DNA of 64,000 bases from Dechloromonas sp. (GCA_011391255.1 JAABQV010000006.1:109044-173043); one strand, 5' to 3'; positions 18,380 to 27,715 are shown, counted from the first letter of the stretch. Notes: generated by a model not told the origin, from the sequence alone. Program-made: numbers and translations.

Positions 18380-20758
18380 ATGCGCCGTTTTTTCGATTTG
18401 TTTATCTTTTTTCTTGCGCTTTGCCTGACGCCCCTGTGTGTGGCGGCGCCCCCCGTAAATGCAGCCTCTCCAAATGCGGCAGATGCCAGTCATAAGCGGG
18501 TACTGATTCTCTATGCCTACAACAACAACGTTCCTACGCTGCAAGAAATCACTGCCGGCATCGGCCGTGTCCAGAAAATCAGCAATTTGCGCTCGGCCGA
18601 CTTCGTTCACGAATATTTGGATATCACGCCACCCAAGTTTCCTGAACACGGTTCCAAGCTCGCCGAGTTGTTACTGAACAAATACGCCGGACAAAAATTC
18701 GACCTGATCGTTACTTACAGTACCGAAGCGCTGAGTTTTCTCCTGAACAAAGGCAAGGAGCTGTCCCCCGGCAGTCCCTGTATAGCGATTTTTGCAGCAA
18801 TCGACCAGGTAACCTGGCAAACCGAGAGAAAGGTGACGTACATCCCTTTGGCGTTGGATCCGCGTGGTACTTTGGAACGAGGGCTGGAACTCTTCCCAAA
18901 AACCCGCAAGGTGCTATTTATCTCGGGGGCTGCCGCGATCGACAAAATCTTTGAAGCGAAGGCGCGCAGTGAATTTGCGGCATGGCAAGGTAAGATCGAA
19001 TTTGAATACACGAGCCAACGTCCCGTCGAAGAACTGATGAAAGATGTGGTTCGCCAGCCACCCGACACGCTCATTATTTTTGCCAACCTTGCATCCGATA
19101 TCACCGGTCAATCCTTCGTTCCCCGCGACTTAGTAAAAATATTGGCCGGCATTTCGAATGCACCGGTTCTCAGCATGGTTTCCACACAAATCGATACGGG
19201 CGTGATCGGCGGTTCCATGGTTGATGTGGAACAGATTGGCGTGATGATCGCCAATTCGATGGTGGCGCTTGAAAGTGGCAGACCGCTAGCGATCGAACCA
19301 ACCTCCAGTTTCATCAGGCCGATGTTCAATTGGACGCAGATCAAGCGTTGGGGCGTTAATCCGGATCATCTTCCCGCTGAAAGCATATTCATAAATCGCC
19401 CGCTGACCCTTTGGGGGCAATACAAAGCTGAGGTTATTACGGCAGTGGCGCTGATCCTGATTCTCAGTGCCATGACTATTGCGCTGGTCATTCAGAACCG
19501 TCGGCGAAAATTTGCCGAACTGTCGGTGCGTGAAACGGCGGCGCTTCTAGCCACTGAGCGCGACACATTGGAAGCGCGAGTGATCAAGCGCACGGCGCAT
19601 CTTGCCGAAGCGCTGGAGTTCAATGAAACCATGCTGCTCAACTCCCCTGTGCCAATGGGTATTTATGCCGAAAGCGGCCAATGTGAGTTGGTAAATGAAG
19701 CAATGGCTCAATTGGCGGGGATGACAGTTGAGCAGTTGATCGCGCAGAATTTCCACGAAATTGCCTCGTGGAAAACAACCAGTCTGCTTGGCGACTGCCT
19801 GACAGCCCTGAAAATTCACACGCCTCAGCAGCGCGATGCGCATCTTTTCACCTCAGCGGGCAAAGAGATCTGGTTTGAGTACCGGATTCTGCCGAGAAAA
19901 GTGAAAGGAGAGGTTCATCTACTGATTCAGTTCTTCGATTTAACGGAGCACAAAGCTCAGCAATTCGAACTTGAACGGCGTGTTGTTGCACGAACGGCAG
20001 AACTGGCCACCGCCAAGGAAGAAGCTGAATCTGCCAATGCCGTCATAACTCGCTTCCTGGCCAACGTTTCTCATGAAATGCGTACACCAATGAACGGCAT
20101 TCTGGGTTCTGCCGAGCTGGGAAAAATGAAAGTTGGCAAAGTTTCTGACGAGGTTATCAGTCACTATTTCGACAGGGTTCTTGATTCAGGAAAGCGCCTG
20201 CACAAGCTCAACGAGTCCCTGCTCAGCCTTGTGCAGGATACGGTCAACGAACAATCCGAAATCAAGGAAAACGATTTGGTGATGATTGAACCTGAATTGT
20301 TGGCGATACAGGCCATCGCCCTGATGGAAAAAGCCGCTGCCAGCCGGCAGCAGAAAATTGTGCTGGAAAAAACATCGACGACCCCGATGATTCCGGGTGA
20401 TGAGCTGCGCCTGCGTCAGGTCCTGGAACATTTGCTAAGCAATGCATTGCGCTATTCAGAGGAGCAGACAACCGTCACAATCAGGATTCAGGACGTGCCT
20501 GAATCCCCAGAGAATCCCGCCAGCATTTCCATCCAAGTGATCGATCAGGGCTGCGGGATTCCCGAAAAAGAATTGAACGCGATCTTTGAGCCATTTTACG
20601 AAAGCTCTCGAACCGCAACAGGGGCAGGTGTAACGGGGCTGGGCTTACCGATCAGCAAGAACATTGTCGGGCGCCACAAAGGCACCTTGACTGCAACAAA
20701 CCGGCCCGAAGGTGGCGCCATATTCGAAGTAACCTTGCCGCAGCTCCCCAAGGCATAG
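18380..20758 (+). CDS. hybrid sensor: ABC-substrate-binding-like periplasmic domain + PAS + histidine kinase
   Basis: N-terminal signal and ABC_sub_bind-like region, TM near residue 350, PAS, H-box NVSHEMRTPMNG, N-box NALRYSEE, G-boxes DQGCGIP and GLGLPISK. Confidence 0.85.
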   Translation: MRRFFDLFIFFLALCLTPLCVAAPPVNAASPNAADASHKRVLILYAYNNNVPTLQEITAGIGRVQKISNLRSADFVHEYLDITPPKFPEHGSKLAELLLNKYAGQKFDLIVTYSTEALSFLLNKGKELSPGSPCIAIFAAIDQVTWQTERKVTYIPLALDPRGTLERGLELFPKTRKVLFISGAAAIDKIFEAKARSEFAAWQGKIEFEYTSQRPVEELMKDVVRQPPDTLIIFANLASDITGQSFVPRDLVKILAGISNAPVLSMVSTQIDTGVIGGSMVDVEQIGVMIANSMVALESGRPLAIEPTSSFIRPMFNWTQIKRWGVNPDHLPAESIFINRPLTLWGQYKAEVITAVALILILSAMTIALVIQNRRRKFAELSVRETAALLATERDTLEARVIKRTAHLAEALEFNETMLLNSPVPMGIYAESGQCELVNEAMAQLAGMTVEQLIAQNFHEIASWKTTSLLGDCLTALKIHTPQQRDAHLFTSAGKEIWFEYRILPRKVKGEVHLLIQFFDLTEHKAQQFELERRVVARTAELATAKEEAESANAVITRFLANVSHEMRTPMNGILGSAELGKMKVGKVSDEVISHYFDRVLDSGKRLHKLNESLLSLVQDTVNEQSEIKENDLVMIEPELLAIQAIALMEKAAASRQQKIVLEKTSTTPMIPGDELRLRQVLEHLLSNALRYSEEQTTVTIRIQDVPESPENPASISIQVIDQGCGIPEKELNAIFEPFYESSRTATGAGVTGLGLPISKNIVGRHKGTLTATNRPEGGAIFEVTLPQLPKA

Positions 20759-20919
20759 CTTGCGAATTGATGGCAGATGACGAACGTTTGCCGAGCAGCT
20801 TTGCGGTCAGGCAACCACATCTCTCCAAACCAGCCGATCAGCATTCGCTTGAGATTGAGACGCCGCCCCTCGTTTTCGCAATTCCATACGCCTAGGGAAA
20901 CACTGATTTAATCGATTTT

Positions 20920-20986
20920 GTCATTCCCGCGCAGGCGGGAATCCATGAAAATCAAGGCACTGGATTCCCGCCTGCGCGGGAATGAC
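20920..20986. repeat. intergenic inverted-repeat element (REP/MITE-like)
   Basis: 26-bp perfect arms GTCATTCCCGCGCAGGCGGGAATCCA / TGGATTCCCGCCTGCGCGGGAATGAC with 15-nt loop; second family copy at 63367-63427. Confidence 0.93.
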
Positions 20987-21148
20987 TAATTAATCAGCGC
21001 CTCCTTAAGCTCCCTGGATAACCGCGCAAAGGCTTCTCTGGAAGCCCGATTTGCAACATCAGCGGCATTACAAACCATCACAAAGCACGCAACGCGCAAG
21101 TATTTGGCGGGCGTATAATCGCGCCTTTCGAATTTTCGCAGCAGATTA

Positions 21149-22912
21149 ATGGCCAAAGACGTCAAATCCCAGCTTACCTCCCTCCTGCAACAGGCTTTAG
21201 AGCGCGTTGCACCGGAGGCCGGCAACACCACGATTTATCTTGAGCGCCCGCGTGACCCAACGCATGGCGATTACGCAACCAATCTGGCGATGCAACTGGC
21301 CAAGGCGCTGAAAAAGAACCCGCGCGAAATCGCCATGCAACTGGTCAGCGCGATTCCGGTTTCGGTGTTGGTACAAAAGGCAGAAATCGCCGGTGCCGGT
21401 TTCATCAACTTCACCCTCGACCCGCGCGCCAAGCTCCAGGCTGTGCGCGCCGTACTGGTTGATGGCGATAATTTCGGCCGTAGCACGCAGGGCGGCTGGC
21501 AGAAGGTGCAAATCGAATTCGTCTCAGCCAACCCGACCGGCCCGCTGCATGTGGGCCACGGTCGCGGTGCCGCCTACGGCGCTTCGCTGGCCAGCCTGCT
21601 GACCTTTGCCGGCTGGGATGTCACGCGCGAGTACTACGTCAATGATGCCGGCCGTCAGATGGACATTCTCGGCTTGTCGACCTGGCTGCGTTACCTTGAA
21701 CAAAACGGAATTGGCATCCCTTTCCTGCCGAACGCCTATCAGGGCGATTACGTCCGCGACATGGCGGCGCAGATGGGCGCTGCGCACGGGCAAAAATTCG
21801 TCCGCCAGGCCACCGATATCCTGGCTGGCACACCCGGTTTGCCGGAAGCTGATCGTACCGATGACGAAGCCAAGCGCCAGCGTGACCAGCATCTTGACGC
21901 GCTGATTGCTAACGCCAAGGAACTGCTCGGTGCCGACTGGGCTTACGTGCATCAGCATGCGCTCTCGGAGCAACTGGCTGACTGCCGCGACGATCTCGAA
22001 GAGTTCGGCGTCGATTTCGATGTCTGGTTCTCGGAAAAAGCCCTGTTCGATACCGGCCTGGTTGCCCGCTGTGTTGATCTGCTGGAGAAGAAGGGGCATC
22101 TCTATGTACAGAACGGCGCCCGCTGGTTCCGGTCGACGACTTTTGGCGACGAAAAAGACCGTGTCGTGCAGCGTGAAAACGGGCTTTACACCTATTTCGC
22201 CTCTGACATCGCCTACCATCTGAACAAGTTCGAGCGCGGTTTCGACAAGGTTATCAACATCTGGGGCGCCGATCACCACGGCTATATTTCCCGCGTCAAT
22301 GGCGCAATTACTGCGCTTGATCTTGATGCGAACAAACTGCAGGTCGCGCTGGTGCAGTTTGCAGTGCTTTACCGCAACGGCCAGAAGGCCTCGATGTCGA
22401 CGCGCTCCGGCGAGTTCGTCACGCTGCGCGAGCTGCGCAAGGAAGTCGGCAACGATGCCTGCCGCTTCTTCTACGCCCTGCGCAAGTCGGATCAGCATCT
22501 CGATTTCGACCTCGACCTGGCCAAGAGTCAGACCAACGAGAACCCGGTCTATTACATCCAGTACGCGCACGCCCGCATCTGTTCGGTGCTCAACCAATGG
22601 GCAGGTGATCTCAGCAGCCTGGCCGAAGCCGAACTCAGCCGTCTCGACAACCCGCGCGAGCTGGCTATTGCCAACAAGCTGGCCGAGTTCCGCGATGTGA
22701 TCGACACTGCCGCGCGCGATCTGGCACCGCATTTGATTGCCTTCTACCTCAAGGATCTGGCCGGCGAGTTCCACGCTTGGTACAACGCCGAACGCATGCT
22801 GGTCGATGATCCGGTGCTGCGCGATGCACGCGTCGCACTCGCCGCTGCCGTGCGTCAGACGATTCGTAACGGACTAGGCATTCTCGGCGTCAGCTGCCCG
22901 GAATCCATGTAA
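21149..22912 (+). CDS. argS: arginyl-tRNA synthetase
   Basis: EFVSANPTGPLHVGHGRGAAYGASLASLL and KMSKS-like KASMSTRSGEFVTLREL. Confidence 0.96.
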   Translation: MAKDVKSQLTSLLQQALERVAPEAGNTTIYLERPRDPTHGDYATNLAMQLAKALKKNPREIAMQLVSAIPVSVLVQKAEIAGAGFINFTLDPRAKLQAVRAVLVDGDNFGRSTQGGWQKVQIEFVSANPTGPLHVGHGRGAAYGASLASLLTFAGWDVTREYYVNDAGRQMDILGLSTWLRYLEQNGIGIPFLPNAYQGDYVRDMAAQMGAAHGQKFVRQATDILAGTPGLPEADRTDDEAKRQRDQHLDALIANAKELLGADWAYVHQHALSEQLADCRDDLEEFGVDFDVWFSEKALFDTGLVARCVDLLEKKGHLYVQNGARWFRSTTFGDEKDRVVQRENGLYTYFASDIAYHLNKFERGFDKVINIWGADHHGYISRVNGAITALDLDANKLQVALVQFAVLYRNGQKASMSTRSGEFVTLRELRKEVGNDACRFFYALRKSDQHLDFDLDLAKSQTNENPVYYIQYAHARICSVLNQWAGDLSSLAEAELSRLDNPRELAIANKLAEFRDVIDTAARDLAPHLIAFYLKDLAGEFHAWYNAERMLVDDPVLRDARVALAAAVRQTIRNGLGILGVSCPESM

Positions 22913-22924
22913 GGGAATATCACC

Positions 22925-23563
22925 ATGAGCCGCGACACAAAACCACGAAAATCCCAACCATCCCGGAAGAAATCTGGCGGCGGCACCCTGATCGGCATGT
23001 TCATCGGCCTCGTTCTGGGCGTCGGTGCGGCAGCCGGCGTCGTCTGGTACATGAACAAGTCACCCTTGCCCTTTATCGACAAATCGCCACCACCACGTAC
23101 TGAGCAAGCCCTTGGTGCCGATGGCAAGCCGTTACAACCAATGGCTTTGCCGGGCAAGCCGGGCGACCCGATTCCGGAAAAACGCTTCCAGTTCTACGAC
23201 ATCCTGCCGGGCAAGGCCGACGCCGTGCCGGACAAGCAGGGTCAGCCTGCCGTCGCCAAGGAAGAGGCCAAAAAAGAAGAGCCGAAGAAAGACGATAAAA
23301 AGGTAGAAGAAGCCAAGGAGAGCAAGCAGCCACTCTTCCTGCAAGCCGGCTCTTTCAGCACCGCACAGGATGCTGACAACCAAAAAGCCAAACTCGCGTT
23401 TATGGGGGTAGAGGCTGTCGTGCAACAGGTGATGGTGCAGGACAAAACCTATTTCCGCGTCCGCGTCGGCCCCTACAACAAGATTGATGAATTGAACAAA
23501 GTGCGTACCGAGCTTGCCAAATTCGGTATCGAATCGCAACTTGCCAGAAACACCAAGGAGTAA
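22925..23563 (+). CDS. SPOR domain-containing protein
   Basis: N-terminal TM, Lys/Glu-rich linker, C-terminal FLQAGSFSTAQDADNQKAKLAFMGVEAVVQQ...YFRVRVGPY SPOR motif. Confidence 0.9.
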   Translation: MSRDTKPRKSQPSRKKSGGGTLIGMFIGLVLGVGAAAGVVWYMNKSPLPFIDKSPPPRTEQALGADGKPLQPMALPGKPGDPIPEKRFQFYDILPGKADAVPDKQGQPAVAKEEAKKEEPKKDDKKVEEAKESKQPLFLQAGSFSTAQDADNQKAKLAFMGVEAVVQQVMVQDKTYFRVRVGPYNKIDELNKVRTELAKFGIESQLARNTKE

Positions 23564-23566
23564 TCA

Positions 23567-24223
23567 ATGAAGCTTGATCGTCGCCACTTTACCGCCGCAA
23601 TTTTCGCCTTGTTTACGGCGTTGACCGTAACAAGTCCGGTGCTTGCCCAGACCGAGGGCAAGGATTACACAGCCATCTCACCGGTGCAGCCGACCGACGA
23701 CGCCAGCAAAATCGAGGTTATTGAGTTCTTCAGTTACGGCTGCCCGCACTGCAGCGAGTTTCATCCGCTGGTTTCTGCCTGGTCAGCCAAGCTTCCTGGC
23801 GACGTGGCTTTCAAGCGCATCCCGATCACCTTCGGGCGCGGCGCCTGGGCCAACATCGCCAAGCTCTATTACACACTGGAAGCAACCGGCGACCTCGCCA
23901 AGCTGGATATGGAGGTCTTCAAAGCCATTCACGACCAACGCATCAATTTGTTTGATGAGAAGACCCTGACTGATTGGGTGGTCAAGAAAGGTGTTGATCC
24001 CAAGAAATTTGCCGAGACCTTCAACTCCTTCGGCGTCATGAGCAAGGTCAAACGCGGCGACCAACTTGCTCAGGGACACAAGATTCAGGGTGTTCCGGCG
24101 CTTTCCGTCGATGGCAAATACCTGGTGGGCGGCAAGGATTTTTCTGACCAACTGGCGATTGCCGACAAGCTGATTGCCAAGGCACGCAGCGAGAAACCCG
24201 GAAAACCCCCCGGCAAAAAATAA
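23567..24223 (+). CDS. dsbA: thiol:disulfide interchange protein DsbA-like
   Basis: Signal peptide; EFFSYGCPHCSEFHP CxxC motif; VQGVPALSVDGKY cis-Pro loop. Confidence 0.92.
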   Translation: MKLDRRHFTAAIFALFTALTVTSPVLAQTEGKDYTAISPVQPTDDASKIEVIEFFSYGCPHCSEFHPLVSAWSAKLPGDVAFKRIPITFGRGAWANIAKLYYTLEATGDLAKLDMEVFKAIHDQRINLFDEKTLTDWVVKKGVDPKKFAETFNSFGVMSKVKRGDQLAQGHKIQGVPALSVDGKYLVGGKDFSDQLAIADKLIAKARSEKPGKPPGKK

Positions 24224-24997
24224 TTGGCCCTCAAAGTCTTCATTACAGGCGCCTCGTCGGGTATCGGCGAGGCGCTTGCCGTTTACTACGCGGCAAAAGG
24301 CGCCACACTTGGTCTCGTGGCACGCCGTAGCGAGTTTCTGGCGACGCTCAATCAACGTCTTGGTGGTCAGCACGCCTGTTACGCGCTGGATGTCAGCGAT
24401 CCAGCGGCACAGCACGCCGCAGCCAGCGACTTTATCGCGCGTTTTGGGGCACCGGATATCGTCATCGCCAACGCCGGCGTCTCGGCCGGCACGCTAACCG
24501 AGTTTGAAGAAGATCTGGAGGTGTTCCGGCGCATCATGGACACCAATGTTTTCGGCATGGCGGCCACCTTCGCCCCCTTTATTCCAGCGATGAAAACGGC
24601 TGGTGGCGAAAGGCGGCTGGTTGGCATCGCCTCGGTCGCCGGCATTCGCGGGTTGCCCGGTGCCGAAGCGTATTCAGCCTCAAAGGCAGCGGCGATCACC
24701 TATCTGGAAAGCCTGCGCCTGGAAATGCGCCCCTGCGGCATCAAGGTTGTCACCATCGCACCGGGCTACATCGCGACGCCAATGACTGCGGTCAACCCGT
24801 ATTCGATGCCCTTTTTGTTGCCCGCCGAGCAAGCTGCCGAACGCTTCGCCAGCGCCATCGAGCGTGGCCTGACCTACACCGTGATCCCCTGGCAAATGGG
24901 TGTCGTCGCCAAACTCTTGCGCCTCTTGCCGAACTGGCTCTACGACCGATTATTTACCAACGCCCCGCGCAAACCGCGCGGCTTGCCGCTCTCGTAA
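24224..24997 (+). CDS. SDR family oxidoreductase (TTG start)
   Basis: FITGASSGIGEALAVYYAAKG, IANAGVS, YSASKAAA; starts immediately after the dsbA stop. Confidence 0.9.
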   Translation: MALKVFITGASSGIGEALAVYYAAKGATLGLVARRSEFLATLNQRLGGQHACYALDVSDPAAQHAAASDFIARFGAPDIVIANAGVSAGTLTEFEEDLEVFRRIMDTNVFGMAATFAPFIPAMKTAGGERRLVGIASVAGIRGLPGAEAYSASKAAAITYLESLRLEMRPCGIKVVTIAPGYIATPMTAVNPYSMPFLLPAEQAAERFASAIERGLTYTVIPWQMGVVAKLLRLLPNWLYDRLFTNAPRKPRGLPLS

Positions 24998-25080
24998 AAC
25001 GCCGGGCGGCATGTTGTGCGACGCATAAGTTGATGGCCCACGGCAGCTTGAAGTGATGACCGACGATAAATATAAGCTAT

Positions 25081-25293
25081 TCAACTTAAGCATTCAGCTT
25101 CAAATCCAGCATCAACGATGGCCTGGGTGATGTCATCAGAACTAACGAATTTGCCGTGCTCAATACATGCTTCTCCTTTTTCCAGCGAAATCTCGATGTG
25201 GCCGATATTTGGTAGATCTTGAATTGCATTAGCCAAGGTGCGGACAGAGGACTCGTCTTTCAGGCCTGTGATTTTGAAAGTCAGATTTTGCAT
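25081..25293 (-). CDS. heavy-metal-associated (HMA)-fold small protein lacking the CxxC motif
   Basis: MQNLTFKITGLKDESSVRTLANAIQDLPNIGHIEISLEKGEACIEHGKFVSSDDITQAIVDAGFEAECLS; beta-alpha-beta-beta-alpha-beta pattern with GFEAE end. Confidence 0.6.
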   Translation of the reverse strand: MQNLTFKITGLKDESSVRTLANAIQDLPNIGHIEISLEKGEACIEHGKFVSSDDITQAIVDAGFEAECLS

Positions 25294-25500
25294 GGTTCGT
25301 CCGTCTGTTTTTAGGTTCTGGTGACTTCTGGCAACAAGCTCTATGAGAAGTTCGCGAACTGGATTAGCGTTTTGGGGAGTCTGGCTGCATATTGATGAGG
25401 TGGTGGAATGCCTCCACACAAAATTTCTGACAGGCTCAACCTGCCAATTCACACATTCGGCCAGATGCCGCCGTAGCGACCGCCAAAAACAGATACGTTT

Positions 25501-25534
25501 GAACGGCAGGTAACTCATCAGATACCTGCCGTTC
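25501..25534. repeat. 12-bp perfect inverted repeat with 10-nt loop
   Basis: GAACGGCAGGTA-actcatcaga-TACCTGCCGTTC. Confidence 0.85.
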
Positions 25535-25723
25535 AGCCCACGCCCTTCTTTGGTAAGGCCATTGCGTTCCTGCAAGGCTATTCAAAGAGGCTCATCACAG
25601 AGGGTGGCTGCGTGATTCGTACTGAGCGTGATCGGTTCAAAAGGTAAGACAGTAAGACACAAGTCTGTCGTCGGATTGCAGCCATCCAGACAACAAATCA
25701 CCAACCTGTTGCCTTGAATAAAC

Positions 25724-25752
25724 TTCCTTACTATAATTGAATTCGTAAGGAA
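25724..25752. promoter_or_regulatory. candidate operator/-10 for the toxin-antitoxin operon
   Basis: TTCCTTAC-TATAATTGAATTC-GTAAGGAA: 8-bp perfect arms enclosing a TATAAT hexamer, 15 nt before antitoxin ATG. Confidence 0.55.
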
Positions 25753-25767
25753 TAAAAGGAGATTCAA

Positions 25768-25986
25768 ATGTCAAGTGATGCCACACTGAGCAGTAAGGGT
25801 CAAACAACAATTCCCAAGGAGATTCGGGATAGTCTTTCCATGAAAGCTGGAGACCGGATGACGTTCACGTTGATGCCCGACGCCACAGTAATCATGCGGG
25901 TGAAAACAAAAAGTGTCACCGAACTGGCAGGTTTGTTACATAAAAAAGGACGTAAGCCCGTTCCGATTGAGCAGTTGTCACGTTGA
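25768..25986 (+). CDS. AbrB/MazE-type antitoxin
   Basis: MSSDATLSSKGQTTIPKEIRDSLSMKAGDRMTFTLMPDATVIMRV; swapped-hairpin AbrB motif. Confidence 0.88.
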   Translation: MSSDATLSSKGQTTIPKEIRDSLSMKAGDRMTFTLMPDATVIMRVKTKSVTELAGLLHKKGRKPVPIEQLSR

Positions 25987-26381
25987 TGCTGGGAGTTGAT
26001 ACGAATGTTCTCGTTCGTTTCCTGGTAAGGGATGACGAAGACCAGTTTGAGCGGGCACAAAAGCTGATCAAACTTGAAATCGCAGCTGGGCGCCGCGTTT
26101 TCGTCAGCCTGTTAGTTCTCCTAGAAACCGAATGGGTGCTACGAAGCCGATACAGCCTGCCAAAGAATCTCATCATTGAAGCCATCTCGCGCTTGCTTGA
26201 TGCTGCCGATGTCCGATTCGAAGATGAGCCGGCCATCGAGGAGGCTCTTTTTATCTGGAAGGAGGCGACTGCTGATTTCGCAGATTGTCTGATCGGCGCC
26301 AAAAATCGACGGCTTGGGTGCAGAGCGACAGCAACCTTTGATACGAAGGCTTCCAAGTTGTCAGTGTTTATAGCGGCCTAA
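25986..26381 (+). CDS. VapC-type PIN domain toxin
   Basis: MLGVDTNVLVRFLVRDDEDQFERA...ETEWVLRSRY...DFADCLIG...TFDTKA; PIN acidic residues; overlaps antitoxin stop. Confidence 0.9.
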   Translation: MLGVDTNVLVRFLVRDDEDQFERAQKLIKLEIAAGRRVFVSLLVLLETEWVLRSRYSLPKNLIIEAISRLLDAADVRFEDEPAIEEALFIWKEATADFADCLIGAKNRRLGCRATATFDTKASKLSVFIAA

Positions 26382-26531
26382 CGATAATCCGCTAAACGTG
26401 ATCACATCGCGTTTACTGGAAGCGTTACGACCGCGTCGTCGGTCAGCTTTTGCGGTACGTAAGCTGGGTTAAAAAGAACCACGCTGAGCCAGGTCAATCT
26501 GTTCGGAGAGTTATCATCGCAAAGCCGCCCG

Positions 26532-26897
26532 CTATCGGGCCTTCAATTGCTCAACTTCGGCATAAAACGCTGGCGAAAACTCAGCAATCAAGGTTTCGAT
26601 ATTGCGTACCTGATGCTGAATCGTGAGTACGACAATTCCCTCTGGGGTCTGCTCATAGATCAAAAAACGCTGGCGGGCCGGCACCATCAAGAAGGGGGCT
26701 GAGCGGTGTTGCCGCAACTCGCCTATTTCAGGGCGTGCCGCAGCCTTATGCATAACCGCATAGAGTTCAGCGACGTAGCGCTCGGCGACCTCGGCACCCC
26801 ACTCACGAAGTGATCGAGCATGAATATTACGCAGCTCACGAGCCGCGTTTCGAGTCAGAAAAAACTTGGCTGGCACAGCGTGCTTACTGCCAGCCAT
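26532..26897 (-). CDS. RelE/ParE family toxin
   Basis: FFLTRNAARELRNIHARSLREWGAEVAERYVAELYAVMHKAAARPEIGELRQHRSAPFLMVPARQRFLIYEQTPEGIVVLTIQH. Confidence 0.87.
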   Translation of the reverse strand: MAGSKHAVPAKFFLTRNAARELRNIHARSLREWGAEVAERYVAELYAVMHKAAARPEIGELRQHRSAPFLMVPARQRFLIYEQTPEGIVVLTIQHQVRNIETLIAEFSPAFYAEVEQLKAR

Positions 26898-27165
26898 TAC
26901 TTTCCTTCAGTTCAAGCATCGCCATATCGGCTTTGAAATCACCGCTTGATGCAAACACGCGACCCGTTGCCAAATCCTGATAGCCCGTAAGGATCGCGTC
27001 CTGAAGCAGTTGCCCGTCACGCCGTTCCATATCGCGGCGGATCAGGTCACGCACATATTCACTCGGCGTCTCATAGAGGCCGGATTTACCTACCATGCGC
27101 TCAACAAATTCAGATAATGGTTGAGACAGGCGAGCATTAATACGTTCGTACATGAGCACCTCCAA
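26884..27165 (-). CDS. ParD-type (CopG/RHH) antitoxin
   Basis: INARLSQPLSEFVERMVGKSGLYETPSEYVRDLIRRDMERRDG; overlaps toxin gene by a few nt. Confidence 0.87.
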   Translation of the reverse strand: MEVLMYERINARLSQPLSEFVERMVGKSGLYETPSEYVRDLIRRDMERRDGQLLQDAILTGYQDLATGRVFASSGDFKADMAMLELKESNGWQ

Positions 27166-27206
27166 ACTTTTCTTTAGGTAACAATTGTCGCACCAAACAG
27201 CACTAC

Positions 27207-27225
27207 TGTCGCAATAGATGCGACA
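27207..27225. promoter_or_regulatory. candidate operator upstream of parDE-like operon
   Basis: TGTCGCA-ataga-TGCGACA with an additional TTGTCGCA half-site at 27185-27192. Confidence 0.45.
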
Positions 27226-27290
27226 ACCTTTGTCTGTAAATCAGGGCTTCTTGTCGCCACAAATGCTAGGCAAGGGCATTCCGTTTGCTT

Positions 27291-27309
27291 AACTCTCAGC
27301 GTGAGAGTT
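27291..27309. repeat. 8-bp perfect inverted repeat
   Basis: AACTCTCA-GCG-TGAGAGTT. Confidence 0.7.
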
Positions 27310-27606
27310 ATTGAGAGCCTTCCGGCTTGACGAAACCGTAAATTCGCCTTCATCACTAATCGCGCGTGAGCACTGTGGGCCGTCCATTCGGCCGAGGGTG
27401 GCAGAAAGTGTACTGGCGTTGCATCAAGCTGATGCGCTGGGGCTGGCTTACGCTCAGTTAATGTCACTAAGCAACCTGCAGTTCGTTTTATCAGGTATGC
27501 CAGCGGGAGCTGAGCCTGACAATGGCTTAGAAGGCGCCAAAATCAGTCGGCAGCGTTCGCAGAATGGGGTAAAAGAAAGCAGTGCCCATGCTTAGTCGGT
27601 AAATGT

Positions 27607-27715
27607 ATGCCAACGCTTCCTGCTTGGTCCGATTCGCTAAGTGTTGGCAACGAGGTGCTCGATGAGCAGCATCGTCAGTTGATTATATTTTTCAACCGGG
27701 TGGCTGATTTCTCGG
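27607..27715 (+). pseudogene. 5' fragment of a bacteriohemerythrin gene
   Basis: MPTLPAWSDSLSVGNEVLDEQHRQLIIFFNRVADFSA; W..L.VGN..LDEQHRQLI hemerythrin N-terminus, then abrupt junction with SDR-derived sequence in another frame. Confidence 0.72.

Noticed and set aside
21524-22774. 416-aa minus ORF antisense to argS
   Set aside because: argS is unambiguous on the + strand; antisense frame shows no family signature.
26380-26470. Possible integron attC-like site after the VapC gene (GCCTAAC...)
   Set aside because: One RYYYAAC-like heptamer is present but no matching GTTRRRY partner in a plausible position and no integrase; single TA genes alone do not justify an integron call.
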